Virus record (IMG/VR): IMGVR_UViG_3300042389_001683
Location: 1 to 30,394 of that record
Reading direction: 5' to 3' (one strand)
DNA length: 30,394 nt
Source: a virus
The notes beneath the pieces are model-generated. The model was not told where the DNA came from, ran no database searches, and saw only the letters and a list, made by a program, of their open reading frames with translations. How positions within the stretch are numbered: position 1 is the first letter of the stretch; each line of letters starts with the position of its first letter. Below are positions 14,177 through 21,651 of the stretch, one piece after another. A program made the position numbers and the translations under genes.

Positions 14177-15886
14177 ATGATCCCCCAGACTCCGCACCCC
14201 ATCCTCCCGCAGATCGTCATCGAGCATCGCCGCTCGGATGGCACTTTCAGCATCATCTATCAAAATCGGCGCTTCGCCGCTACCGAGGCCCAGCTCCTCG
14301 CCATCCACGCCGAGCGCGAAGAGCAAATCGCCCGCATGGCCGAAGACCCTTGGCGTTACGGTTGGGTCAACCCCGCCTGGGAACGCGCCGACCGCGCCTA
14401 CGCCGACCTCCGCGAGAAATTCCCCAAAGGCGTCACCGAACTCCTCATCCTCGGCGGCAACCGCTCCGGCAAATCCCGCTACTTCGCCCGCCGCGCCATG
14501 CAGCACCTCGTCGAGAAACCCGGGGCAAAAGTCTGGTGCCTGCAATCGACCGAATCCGCCAGCATTCAAAACCAGCAGCCCTACCTCTGGGAATATCTCC
14601 CCAAGGAATGGAAACCCACCGCCTCGGGCAAACTCAAAAAAGGCGCAGTCGCCAACATCACATACAGCCAGAAAGGCGGCTTCACCGAGAACTCCTTCGT
14701 CCTGCCGAATGGCTCCCAATGCTGGTTCAAATTTTACAGCATGGATGTCACCTCTATTGAAGGCTCCGAGTTGGATTTCGCCTGGGCAGACGAACTTTGC
14801 ACTCCACCCTGGCTTGAGGCTTTACGCTTCCGCCTCCTCACCCGCGATGGCGAACTCGGCGTCGGATTCACACCCATCGAAGGCTACACCAGCACGGTCA
14901 AAGAATACCTCGATGGCGCGAAGACCTTGGAGGAATCCGATGCCCCGCTCCTCCCCCGCTACCGCGCTGGCAAACTCGAAGGCGTCGAGCGCGTCCCCCG
15001 CATCCAGCAATGCACCCGCGAGAAAGCCCGCGTCGTCTATTTCCACACCTCAGACAACCCCTTCGGCAACCCCGAAGCCATGGAAACCGAACTTCGCGGC
15101 AGCAACCGCGAGCGCATCCTCATGCGCGCCTACGGCGTCCCCACCCGCGCCAAGCTCTCCATGTTCCCCAAATTCCGAGACGCCGTCCATGTCGTCCCCC
15201 ACGACAAAGTTCCCAAAGAGGGAACCGTCTATCATTTCGTGGACCCCGGCGAAGGCAAAGCCTGGGCCATGCTCTGGATTCGCTTCTCGCCCGATAACCG
15301 CTGCTGGATTTACCGCGAGTGGCCCAATCAACTCGAATACATCGAAGGCGTCGGCTACCCCGGCCCCTGGGCAGAAGCCGATGGCAAGCTCGAAGACGGA
15401 CGCCCCGGCCCCGCCCAAACCGCCTGCCGCTGGTTCGGCTTCAAAGAATACAAAGCCGTCATCGCCGCCGCCGAGAAAGCCGACGAAATCGCCAAGGTCG
15501 AAGAACGCTGGATGGACAGCCGCTACGGAAACACTCCCACCATGACCGAGGAAGGCGTCCGCACTTTGATCGAGCAATGCCACGACCGCATGGACCTCGA
15601 CTTCAAAGCCACCAGCGGCAAAGCCATCACCGAAGGCGTCGGCATCATTAACGACTGGCTCGCCTTCGACGAAGAAAAACCCCTCGGAGCCGACAACTCC
15701 CCCCGCCTCTACATCAGCGAGCGTTGCCAAAATCTCATCTACGCCCTCAAGACCTGGACCGGCAAAGACGGCAAACACGGCGCGACCAAAGATTTCATAG
15801 ATGTCCTCCGCTACATCGTTCTCGCCCGAGGCGTCGAATATGTGGACCCCGATTCCCTCCGCTCCCGAGGAGGAGGCTGCTACTAA
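14177..15886 (+). CDS. terL: Terminase large subunit
   Basis: The 569-residue packaging motor has an ATPase domain with Walker A GGNRSGKS (residues 93-100), a Walker B ending in DFAWADE (200-206, catalytic E206) and a following coupling region. The C-terminal RNase H-like nuclease has metal-binding aspartates at D356 (HFVDPGEGKAW), D447 (RWMDSRYG) and D542 (KDFIDVLRY). Length and order match DNA-packaging terminases that dock on the portal, pump DNA into the prohead and cut the concatemer. It begins immediately after the small zinc-finger gene. The start MIPQTPHPIL is chosen because it abuts the upstream stop. The ATP-grasping NRSGKS variant is usual in podovirus-like terminases. Confidence 0.95.
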   Translation: MIPQTPHPILPQIVIEHRRSDGTFSIIYQNRRFAATEAQLLAIHAEREEQIARMAEDPWRYGWVNPAWERADRAYADLREKFPKGVTELLILGGNRSGKSRYFARRAMQHLVEKPGAKVWCLQSTESASIQNQQPYLWEYLPKEWKPTASGKLKKGAVANITYSQKGGFTENSFVLPNGSQCWFKFYSMDVTSIEGSELDFAWADELCTPPWLEALRFRLLTRDGELGVGFTPIEGYTSTVKEYLDGAKTLEESDAPLLPRYRAGKLEGVERVPRIQQCTREKARVVYFHTSDNPFGNPEAMETELRGSNRERILMRAYGVPTRAKLSMFPKFRDAVHVVPHDKVPKEGTVYHFVDPGEGKAWAMLWIRFSPDNRCWIYREWPNQLEYIEGVGYPGPWAEADGKLEDGRPGPAQTACRWFGFKEYKAVIAAAEKADEIAKVEERWMDSRYGNTPTMTEEGVRTLIEQCHDRMDLDFKATSGKAITEGVGIINDWLAFDEEKPLGADNSPRLYISERCQNLIYALKTWTGKDGKHGATKDFIDVLRYIVLARGVEYVDPDSLRSRGGGCY

Positions 15887-15891
15887 ATCCT

Positions 15892-15926
15892 CCCTCCGTG
15901 TCCTCTGTGTTCTCTGTGGTTAATCC
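15892..15926 (+). repeat. 35-bp 9-bp-period intergenic repeat, copy A
   Basis: Three degenerate 9-bp units (CCTCCGTGT, CCTCTGTGT, TCTCTGTGG) followed by TTAATCC. It is 33/35 identical to 16798-16832. I recall such elements in intergenic DNA of Verrucomicrobiota and related bacteria, so it is probably host-derived. It lies just after the terminase stop. Confidence 0.75.
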
Positions 15927-15932
15927 CCTCCC

Positions 15933-15953
15933 TTGACACCCGCACCCTATAAT
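15933..15953 (+). promoter_or_regulatory. Promoter-like element with short spacer, copy 1
   Basis: TTGACA (15933-15938) and TATAAT (15948-15953) are perfect consensus boxes but separated by only 9 bp. An equivalent element, TTGACA-8-GATAAT, stands before the gene at 23820. The boxes end 9 bases before ATG 15963. If used as a -10, transcription would start at the start codon. Confidence 0.5.
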
Positions 15954-15962
15954 CAACCCCGC

Positions 15963-16112
15963 ATGAAACTTCTCCGCCGCCGCGATGTCATCGACGCCCT
16001 GGGAATCACCTCGAAACAGCTCACCAAACTCATCGAATCCGGTCTCATCCGCCCCATCCGCAAGCGCGGCTGCCGCGCATGGTTTCGTTTTGCAGACCTC
16101 GGCAAAATATGA
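15963..16112 (+). CDS. Mini excisionase/MerR-like helix-turn-helix protein (49 aa)
   Basis: The product MKLLRRRDVIDALGITSKQL continues TKLIESGLIRPIRKRG and ends AWFRFADLGKI. This matches the minimal winged helix-turn-helix of the excisionase/HTH_17 family: helix, turn, recognition helix, then a wing with basic residues. Only the DNA-binding unit is present. It starts an accessory operon after the terminase, preceded by a promoter-like element, with ATGA overlap to the next gene. It may regulate late genes or the island. It differs in sequence from the protein at 7893. Confidence 0.68.
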   Translation: MKLLRRRDVIDALGITSKQLTKLIESGLIRPIRKRGCRAWFRFADLGKI

Positions 16113-16366
16113 AACGCACCGACAACATCGGCTCCCTCGGCCGCAACAAAAAGAAAGAGAAATCCACGCACCCAGACCATCGCGGCCAGTGCGTCATCGA
16201 AGGCCGTCCTTTCTGGATTTCCGCCTATGTGAACACAAATCAAGAGACCGGCGAAAAGTTTTTCAAACTCTACTTCAAGCCCCGCGAGGCAGGTTCCACG
16301 CAACCCGATCCGACTGCCGAGCCGCCTCCCGCCTCGCTCGACGACGCTCCCGAAATTTCTTTCTAA
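16109..16366 (+). CDS. Small beta-rich phage protein (85 aa)
   Basis: Starts MKRTDNIGSLGRNKKKEKST. The GSLGRNKKKEK...HPDHRGQC segment, then IEGRPFWISAYVNTN and GEKFFKLYFKPRE, follows the pattern of a small phage/plasmid protein family predicted to be a single beta-barrel. A single-stranded nucleic-acid-binding role would fit but is inferred. The C-terminal tail is acidic and Pro-rich (PPPASLDDAPEISF), as in many single-stranded DNA-binding proteins that recruit partners by an acidic tip. ATGA overlap upstream, TAATG overlap downstream. Confidence 0.65.
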   Translation: MKRTDNIGSLGRNKKKEKSTHPDHRGQCVIEGRPFWISAYVNTNQETGEKFFKLYFKPREAGSTQPDPTAEPPPASLDDAPEISF

Positions 16367-16626
16367 TGTCCCCCGAAGAACAATCCGCCATCTGGTGCGT
16401 CACGCCCGAGGAGCCATGGTTCCTCGCCCTGCTCCGCAAATTGGACGACCACATCGAAGACGCCGCCGACATCGTGTGTATGCCGCAGACCGCACAGAAT
16501 CCCGGCCTCCTCGCCCACTCCGCAGGGAGCCTCGAATCCCTCCGCACCCTCCGCGAAGAAATCGAGCGCACCCGCGCCGAGGCATTCCAAAACAAATTTC
16601 GACAGGCAGACGAGAGACACGGATGA
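16366..16626 (+). CDS. Hypothetical protein (86 aa)
   Basis: Starts MSPEEQSAIWCVTPEEPWFL, then a helical hairpin with KLDDHIEDAADIVCMPQTAQ and a C-terminal charged coiled-coil-like helix (LRTLREEIERTRAEAFQNKF). It overlaps the previous stop as TAATG. No family recognised. It is the last clear gene of the small accessory group between terminase and scaffold. Confidence 0.62.
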   Translation: MSPEEQSAIWCVTPEEPWFLALLRKLDDHIEDAADIVCMPQTAQNPGLLAHSAGSLESLRTLREEIERTRAEAFQNKFRQADERHG

Positions 16627-16673
16627 CCTCTAATGCGGAGCGCAAAGCACTGCTTGCGCGTCAAAGCAAGTGA
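16623..16673 (+). CDS. Possible 16-aa peptide
   Basis: An ATGA-overlapping start after the preceding gene gives MTSNAERKALLARQSK and a stop. The overlap is like those of real neighbours, but the peptide is tiny and could be chance. Its DNA holds an imperfect hairpin (16640-16659). Confidence 0.2.
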   Translation: MTSNAERKALLARQSK

Positions 16674-16797
16674 GGCACATCGAGGTCGGGAGGCATATTG
16701 CCGAGTCACCGAGCCGCCGCATGGCGGGGTAGGCGGCGCAACCTTGGCAACCCGGCGTCTGAAAAGGTGGGGCCACACCGTTCCTGTCAAATTTTTC

Positions 16798-16832
16798 CCC
16801 TCCGTGTCCTCCGTGTCCTCTGTGGTTAATCC
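16798..16832 (+). repeat. 35-bp 9-bp-period intergenic repeat, copy B
   Basis: Same orientation as copy A (15892-15926), with 2 differences in 35. The two copies enclose 871 bp holding three small genes, so the block may have entered or been exchanged by recombination between repeats. Confidence 0.75.
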
Positions 16833-16840
16833 ATAATTTT

Positions 16841-16888
16841 TTGCCCCGTTTGGTCCCGTTTCGCCCCGTTTAGTCCCGTTACGCCCGC
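16841..16888 (+). repeat. Helically phased 10-bp repeats (about 4.5 copies)
   Basis: Consecutive decamers TTGCCCCGTT, TGGTCCCGTT, TCGCCCCGTT, TAGTCCCGTT, then a partial ACGCCCGC. The core YCCCGTT recurs every 10 bp, on one face of the helix. This resembles an iteron array or a multi-site protein-binding region. No protein partner is known. Confidence 0.7.
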
Positions 16889-16941
16889 GTCCTATTCCCT
16901 CGCCGCCTTTCCGAGCGCATTTCCGTGCTCAGGCGAGGACT

Positions 16942-16997
16942 GAACTGCTCGCCGCGACTTCGCGGAAACCGTGCGGAGTCGCACCAACCCTCAGTTC
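16942..16997 (+). ncRNA. Candidate structured RNA or cruciform upstream of the scaffold gene
   Basis: An outer stem GAACTG (16942-16947) / CAGTTC (16992-16997) encloses two perfect 5-bp hairpins with 4-base loops: CCGCG-ACTT-CGCGG (16952-16965) and GTGCG-GAGT-CGCAC (16971-16984). An alternative 6-bp stem GGCGAG (16932-16937) / CTCGCC (16948-16953) competes with the outer stem. The scaffold ATG follows 30 bases later. It could be a leader regulator, a packaging RNA or a DNA packaging signal. Confidence 0.4.
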
Positions 16998-17027
16998 TGA
17001 CCCCGCGACTTGGACGCACCACAAACC

Positions 17028-18074
17028 ATGGACCAGACAGAAGCAGCAGCATTCAGCATCGGCGAAGTCATCGACGCCCTTGGAGTCAAACTCCCAACCG
17101 TTGATGAAACCCCGGCGGCCCCCGAGGCCGAACAGGAGATAGACCCCGCCGCGCAAAGTGACACCACCCAAACCGACGAAACCGAATCCGAAGATTCCTC
17201 GGAAGATTCGACCGATTCGTCCGACCCGTCCGACGAATCCGAATCCACCGACGAAGACGCCGACGAAACCGAGGAGTCCGATCCCGACGCCGAAACCACC
17301 GAAGAGGCCGCGCCCACCGCCGTGAAGAAACTCACCAAGCGCGTGGACAAGCTCACCGCCCGCGCCAAAAGCGCCGAGGAGCAAGCCGCCACCCTCCAGG
17401 CCGAACTCGCCGCCGCCCGCGACGCCCTCACCAAAGCCCAGCCCATCGTGCTGCAAGACACCAGCGATCCGCTCGCCGATGTCACCACCGCCGAGGCCCT
17501 CGAAGGCCGCATCGCCGCCGCAAATACCGTCCTCGACAATGTGCCCGACCTCATTGCCAAGGCCGATATGGAAGGCGAAGTCGAAGTGCCCATGGGAGAC
17601 GGCAGCACCCGCAAGTTCACCAAAAACGAACTTCAGGACCGCCTCCGCGTCGCCCGTCAAATCCTCAAGGCCGAGCCCGCCCGTCGCCAATACCTCGCCC
17701 AGCGCGAGACCTATCAGCACGAAGCCCGCGCCGCCTACCCGGAATTGTTCCAAGAAGATTCGCAAGCCCGCCAGATGATGCTCGCCACGCTCCGTGCGTA
17801 TCCCGCCATCGCCAAGCTCCCGAATCTGGAACTCATCGTCGGAGACGCCATCCGAGGCCAAGCCGTGCGCTTCCAGCAAGCCGAGGCCACCGCCAAAGCC
17901 CGGGCCACCAAGCCCGCCGCCAAAGCCGCACCAGCCAAGCCCGCCGTCGCCCCCAAAGTTGTCAGCCCCAGCGCAGCGCCCAAAACCAAAACCAAAGCCG
18001 ACCCGCTCGAAGTGTTGAAGAAGTCCGGAAACCGTGATGCCGCCGAGAATTTCGTCGCCTCACTTTTCAACTAA
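17028..18074 (+). CDS. Putative capsid scaffolding protein
   Basis: The 348-residue protein sits directly before the major capsid gene. Residues ~30-95 are extremely acidic (runs of Glu, Asp, Ser and Thr). Residues ~98-140 form a coiled coil (KKLTKRVDKLTARAKSAEEQ, continuing LQAELAAARDALTKA). A helical middle follows (ARQILKAEPARRQYLAQRET), and the C-terminus is a Lys/Ala/Pro-rich tail and a short helix (DPLEVLKKSGNRDAAENFVA). An acidic, helical, coiled-coil protein with a basic C-terminus next to the capsid gene is the classic scaffold profile. The basic tail usually contacts the coat protein. ATG 17028 is preferred over an in-frame TTG at 17010. Confidence 0.75.
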   Translation: MDQTEAAAFSIGEVIDALGVKLPTVDETPAAPEAEQEIDPAAQSDTTQTDETESEDSSEDSTDSSDPSDESESTDEDADETEESDPDAETTEEAAPTAVKKLTKRVDKLTARAKSAEEQAATLQAELAAARDALTKAQPIVLQDTSDPLADVTTAEALEGRIAAANTVLDNVPDLIAKADMEGEVEVPMGDGSTRKFTKNELQDRLRVARQILKAEPARRQYLAQRETYQHEARAAYPELFQEDSQARQMMLATLRAYPAIAKLPNLELIVGDAIRGQAVRFQQAEATAKARATKPAAKAAPAKPAVAPKVVSPSAAPKTKTKADPLEVLKKSGNRDAAENFVASLFN

Positions 18075-18109
18075 CCCAACCCAAAACTTAAACCCCCAAA
18101 ACCACCACT

Positions 18110-19120
18110 ATGCCCGCAACCCCCATCACCACAGTCAAAGGCCAGCGCGAGGACTTGTCCGACGCGATGGTCCTCATCGAACCCGGCGACACGCCCCTCT
18201 TCTCGCTTTGCAAAAAATCGAAAGAGCCCGCGAATGTCCTCTTTTCCTGGCCCGCCGACCGCTACAACGACCCGCAAACCGCTGGCGTCCTCGCCAACGA
18301 TGATGTCACCAGCTTCGACGACCAGCACGCGAACCGCGAACTCCTCTCGGGCCGCATCCAAAAAGTGCGCCGGTCGTTCCAAGTTGACGATCTCGTTGAG
18401 AATGTCGCCGACCTCGCAGGCGTCGGCAAAAAGCAAGCCTTCAACAAGTCGGCTGCCAAAGCCCTTGTCGAACTCAAGATCGACATCGAGTCCGTCATGG
18501 GCTCCGACAACGACAGCCAGGTCCAATCCGGCTCGAACCCTTACCGCACCCGTGGTATCGGCGAGTGGATCAAAGCCACCGCGCAGGCAGATACAGCCAC
18601 AGCAGTTCCCGCCGCGTTCCGCACACCCGCAGCGTCGATCAACACCACGGCCACTGCCTCCCTCACCGAGAGCGGCGTGATCGACCTTATGGAATCCATG
18701 TTCCGCGTTCGTCGCGCCCGTCGCAACTACGACCTCGTTTGCGGCACCAGCCTCAAGCGTGCGTTCACCAACTTCATCCGCACCCAAGCGGGCTCGACGA
18801 ATGTCATGTCCTCCGTGCGCACCTTCAACAGCAATGTCGAAGACAAGAAAATCGTCAATACGATTGACCTGTATGAAGGAGATTTTGGAGTGCTCTCGTT
18901 GCATGTGTCCACCTACCTCGCGCACGGTGCGGCAGCAGCCGTCTCCGCCGCTCGCGGCTATGTCCTCGACATGGACCTCGTCTCCATCGGCTTCAACCGC
19001 AAGCCCCGCATGGAAGAACTCGAAGACCGTGGCGGTGGCCGCCGTGGCTTCTGCGACGCCATCTTCGGCGTAGCGGTGAGCAATCCCCAGGTTCTCGGCA
19101 AATTCGCCGCCACGACCTAA
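18110..19120 (+). CDS. Major capsid protein, DUF5309/SU10-like
   Basis: The 336-residue product starts MPATPITTVKGQREDLSDAM and VLIEPGDTPLFSLCKKSKEP, the N-terminal signature of SU10-type capsid proteins (DUF5309) with an HK97 fold. Further conserved-looking blocks are FSWPADRYNDPQTAGVLAND, the RKARR-like ESMFRVRRARRNYDLVCGTS and the C-terminal GYVLDMDLVSIGFNRKPRME. It would form the icosahedral shell. It follows the scaffold by 35 bases of G-free, A/C-rich leader without a Shine-Dalgarno site and is followed by a strong terminator, consistent with high expression. No protease gene is apparent. Confidence 0.87.
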   Translation: MPATPITTVKGQREDLSDAMVLIEPGDTPLFSLCKKSKEPANVLFSWPADRYNDPQTAGVLANDDVTSFDDQHANRELLSGRIQKVRRSFQVDDLVENVADLAGVGKKQAFNKSAAKALVELKIDIESVMGSDNDSQVQSGSNPYRTRGIGEWIKATAQADTATAVPAAFRTPAASINTTATASLTESGVIDLMESMFRVRRARRNYDLVCGTSLKRAFTNFIRTQAGSTNVMSSVRTFNSNVEDKKIVNTIDLYEGDFGVLSLHVSTYLAHGAAAAVSAARGYVLDMDLVSIGFNRKPRMEELEDRGGGRRGFCDAIFGVAVSNPQVLGKFAATT

Positions 19121-19131
19121 TCCCCGCCCCC

Positions 19132-19193
19132 CAGCCCTTGCCGGTGGTCCCGCGTCCAGGACAGACCACCGGCAATCGGGCGGGCCTCTTTTT
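19132..19193 (+). terminator. Rho-independent terminator after the capsid gene
   Basis: A perfect 12-bp stem, TTGCCGGTGGTC (19138-19149) with GACCACCGGCAA (19164-19175), is extended by GCCC/GGGC across a 2-base bulge. It is followed by CTCTTTTT (19186-19193). This is the strongest terminator in the window. It would partly separate capsid from portal expression. Confidence 0.8.
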
Positions 19194-19201
19194 AAGACTC
19201 A

Positions 19202-19549
19202 ATGGACGATCTCAAAGACATCCTGAGCGACATACCCGGCGACATCGCCGAGGGAGCCAAGGCCGAACTCCTCGACCAATGGAATTCCCGCGCCGTGCAG
19301 GCCGACGCCCGCCAGCACGACATCGCCGCCGACCACGCCAAGCAAGACCTCCGCTCCATCGAAGGCATCGGCTCTTTGACCCTCTCCGTTGACCCCCAAA
19401 TTTACCACTTCTGGAATTGGAAAGTCCCCGGCTGCTGGCGCGACTCCGATTTCATCGCCTGGTTCAAACGCAACTTCCCCCAATGCGTCGTGAAATGCGG
19501 CGGCACCGGGAAGTTCGCCATCCTCATGCCGGGCCTCCGAGCAGCATGA
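19202..19549 (+). CDS. Hypothetical protein between capsid and portal (115 aa)
   Basis: Starts MDDLKDILSDIPGDIAEGAK: an acidic N-terminal helix, then a second helical part (ADARQHDIAADHAKQDLRSI), and a compact C-terminal domain with several aromatic residues (VDPQIYHFWNWKVPGCWRDS and DFIAWFKRNFPQCVVKCGG). No family recognised. Located between the terminator and the portal gene, with an ATGA overlap into the portal, it may be a head-associated or portal-assembly factor. Confidence 0.65.
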   Translation: MDDLKDILSDIPGDIAEGAKAELLDQWNSRAVQADARQHDIAADHAKQDLRSIEGIGSLTLSVDPQIYHFWNWKVPGCWRDSDFIAWFKRNFPQCVVKCGGTGKFAILMPGLRAA

Positions 19550-21645
19550 CTGAAACCGACCAGCCAGACCGCGACACGAAATACTGGATCGGCCAGCTCA
19601 CCGAGGCCGCCACCGATGGCGGATGGTTTTCGACCCTACGCTCGCGGAACTACGACACCCGCATGGCCCTCTGGGATGGCCAATCCTCCGATGGCCGCAA
19701 GTGGGCCACCAACTACGGGCGGAATGTTTTCCCCTGGGAAGGATCGAGCGACAGCCGCATCCGCCTCGCCGATCTCGTCTGCAACCGCGAAGCCCAGCTC
19801 TGCCTCACCGCCACCTTTGCCGCCCGCCTGCAAATGATGCCGGTCGAATCCTCCGACGCCCTCTCGCGCACCGCCGCCGAGGCCGTTCTCAAGTGGATGC
19901 TTTTCACCCATTGCGCCAGCGACCTCCGGCGCGAACTCGAACTCGCCCTCAACATCCGCGCCACCTACGGCCTCGCGATCATGGGTGTGTTTTGGAAAAC
20001 CACGACGCGCATCGAAGAAAAATCCGTCACCCTCGAAGACCTCATCGCCATGGCCCAAGAGCAAGGCGATCCGAATTCGCCCCTCGCCATCCTCATCGGC
20101 GCCATCCTCGATCCGCTCCAAGAAGAGATCGCCATCGAACTCGCCGAGCAATTCGCCCCCGGCACCGGCACTGCCGCCAATATCCGCAAGCTCCGCGAAG
20201 GCGGCACCGTGGAATACACCGAGCCCTACATCTTCGAGAGCAAGCCCGAGTGGACCGCCCTCGAACCTTTCAACGACATCATTTTCCCCACCGCCACCTA
20301 CGACCTGCAACGCGCCCCCTGGATCGCCCGCCGCGAAATGGTCACTTGTGAGGAACTCGAGGAACGCACCATCACCGAAGGCTACCCCGAGGAATTCTAC
20401 GAGGAGGCCGAGAAATTCAAAGGCGCATCCCTCTGGCCCATCTACGCGCAGCAGAATACCAACCGCCGCGACAGCATCCTCTGGCAAGACCACCGCGACC
20501 TCGTGGAAATCTGGCATGTTTACAGCAAAGAGACCGACGAGAAGACCGGAGCCACAAAAGTCATGTGCCGGGTCATGCACCCGAATGTGGACATCTTCGC
20601 CAAGGAGGAAATCTCCCCCTACTCCCACGGCGAATATCCTTTCATCGAGCTACCCCGCGAGCGCGTCACCCGCTGCCTCATCGAGGCCCGAGGCATCCCC
20701 GAGCTCGTCAGCACCATGCAGGCCGAGATCAAGGCCCAGCGCGACTACCGCACTGATCGGGCCGGGATCGCCATTCTGCCCCCCATGCGCGTGCCCGCCA
20801 ATCGCGGAAAATTGGACATCATCCTTGGCCCCGCCGTCCAAATCCCCGAGCGCCGCCCCAACGAAATCGGCTGGATGCAACCGCCGCCCTTCGACCAAGG
20901 CACCATCGAAATCGAACGCGCCGTCCGCCGCGATGTGAACGAATACTTCGGCATGGCTGGAGAGGGCGTGGACCCGAACTACACCGCCCTCGTCCAGCAG
21001 CACACGGTGGACCGCTGGCTCCGCGATTTCAAAGCCATCATCACCCAGACCTACCAGCTCATGCAGCAATACATGCTGCCCGTCCAAATCCTCCGCGTCT
21101 CCGGCGGCCAAGTCCTCCCCTTCCAAGCCGACCGCGAATCCATCCAGGGCAAATTCGACCTCATCGTCGATTGGGACGCCAAGAACCTCGACGCCGAAGC
21201 CCTCGGCGTAAAGCTCGACTACATCTCCAAGGCCGTCGTCCCCATGGACACCGCCGGAGTCATCGACCGCGCCGGGCTCATCAAGTTCATCATGGCCGCC
21301 GTCGATCCCGTCCTCGCCGACCTCCTCGTCCGCGACCCCGGCCCCGCCGCCGCCATGGAAGCCAACGAAGAGCAACTCGCCTTTACAAAGATCGCCGCAG
21401 GCACCGAGCCCGAGTTGCCCGCCGAAGGGCAAAACCACCAGCTCCGCGCCCAAGTCCTCCAAGGCATCATCCAGGCGAACCCCGCCCTCCAGCAGCGCAT
21501 CCAGCAAGACGAGATTTTCCGCAACATGATCGAAGCCCGGTTAAAGGGTTTCAACTTCCAGCTCCAGCAGCAGCAAAACGCCCAGATCGGCCGCCAAGGC
21601 ACCCTGCCCGCGTTGCAATCCCCCCAACAACCCACCCCCCAATAA
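19546..21645 (+). CDS. Portal protein
   Basis: This 699-residue protein has the length and pattern of podovirus-like portals. The N-terminal part has DGGWFSTLRSRNYDTRMALW and GRNVFPWEGSSDSRIRLADL. The middle contains EPFNDIIFPTATYDLQRAPW and HRDLVEIWHVYSKETDEKTG, then the stem-region motif SPYSHGEYPFIELPRERVTR with RAGIAILPPMRVPANRGKLD. The C-terminal third is helical with a Gln-rich tail (FQLQQQQNAQ). It would form the dodecameric DNA gate to which terminase docks. It begins with ATGA overlap and sits downstream of the capsid gene, the reverse of the usual portal-capsid order. Confidence 0.85.
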   Translation: MTETDQPDRDTKYWIGQLTEAATDGGWFSTLRSRNYDTRMALWDGQSSDGRKWATNYGRNVFPWEGSSDSRIRLADLVCNREAQLCLTATFAARLQMMPVESSDALSRTAAEAVLKWMLFTHCASDLRRELELALNIRATYGLAIMGVFWKTTTRIEEKSVTLEDLIAMAQEQGDPNSPLAILIGAILDPLQEEIAIELAEQFAPGTGTAANIRKLREGGTVEYTEPYIFESKPEWTALEPFNDIIFPTATYDLQRAPWIARREMVTCEELEERTITEGYPEEFYEEAEKFKGASLWPIYAQQNTNRRDSILWQDHRDLVEIWHVYSKETDEKTGATKVMCRVMHPNVDIFAKEEISPYSHGEYPFIELPRERVTRCLIEARGIPELVSTMQAEIKAQRDYRTDRAGIAILPPMRVPANRGKLDIILGPAVQIPERRPNEIGWMQPPPFDQGTIEIERAVRRDVNEYFGMAGEGVDPNYTALVQQHTVDRWLRDFKAIITQTYQLMQQYMLPVQILRVSGGQVLPFQADRESIQGKFDLIVDWDAKNLDAEALGVKLDYISKAVVPMDTAGVIDRAGLIKFIMAAVDPVLADLLVRDPGPAAAMEANEEQLAFTKIAAGTEPELPAEGQNHQLRAQVLQGIIQANPALQQRIQQDEIFRNMIEARLKGFNFQLQQQQNAQIGRQGTLPALQSPQQPTPQ

Positions 21646-21651
21646 CCCATT

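Larger units (their letters stand above)
16674..17027. other. 354-bp noncoding region upstream of the scaffold gene
   Basis: I find no credible gene here. It contains a small hairpin CCGCC-GCAT-GGCGG (16714-16727), a GGTG-N6-CACC hairpin (16766-16779), copy B of the 35-bp repeat, 10-bp phased repeats (16841-16888) and a cluster of GC-rich stems (16932-16997). Such noncoding length is unusual in this otherwise gap-free genome. Function could be packaging recognition, late promoter or regulatory RNA. Confidence 0.6.

Noticed and set aside
16640-16659. Terminator after the accessory genes
   Set aside because: The imperfect stem has almost no loop and no T-run follows.
16763-16790. 5S rRNA-like fragment (GGTGGGGCCACACCGTTCC)
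   Set aside because: About 20 bases recall a 5S loop, but the flanks do not match and no 5S fold can be drawn.
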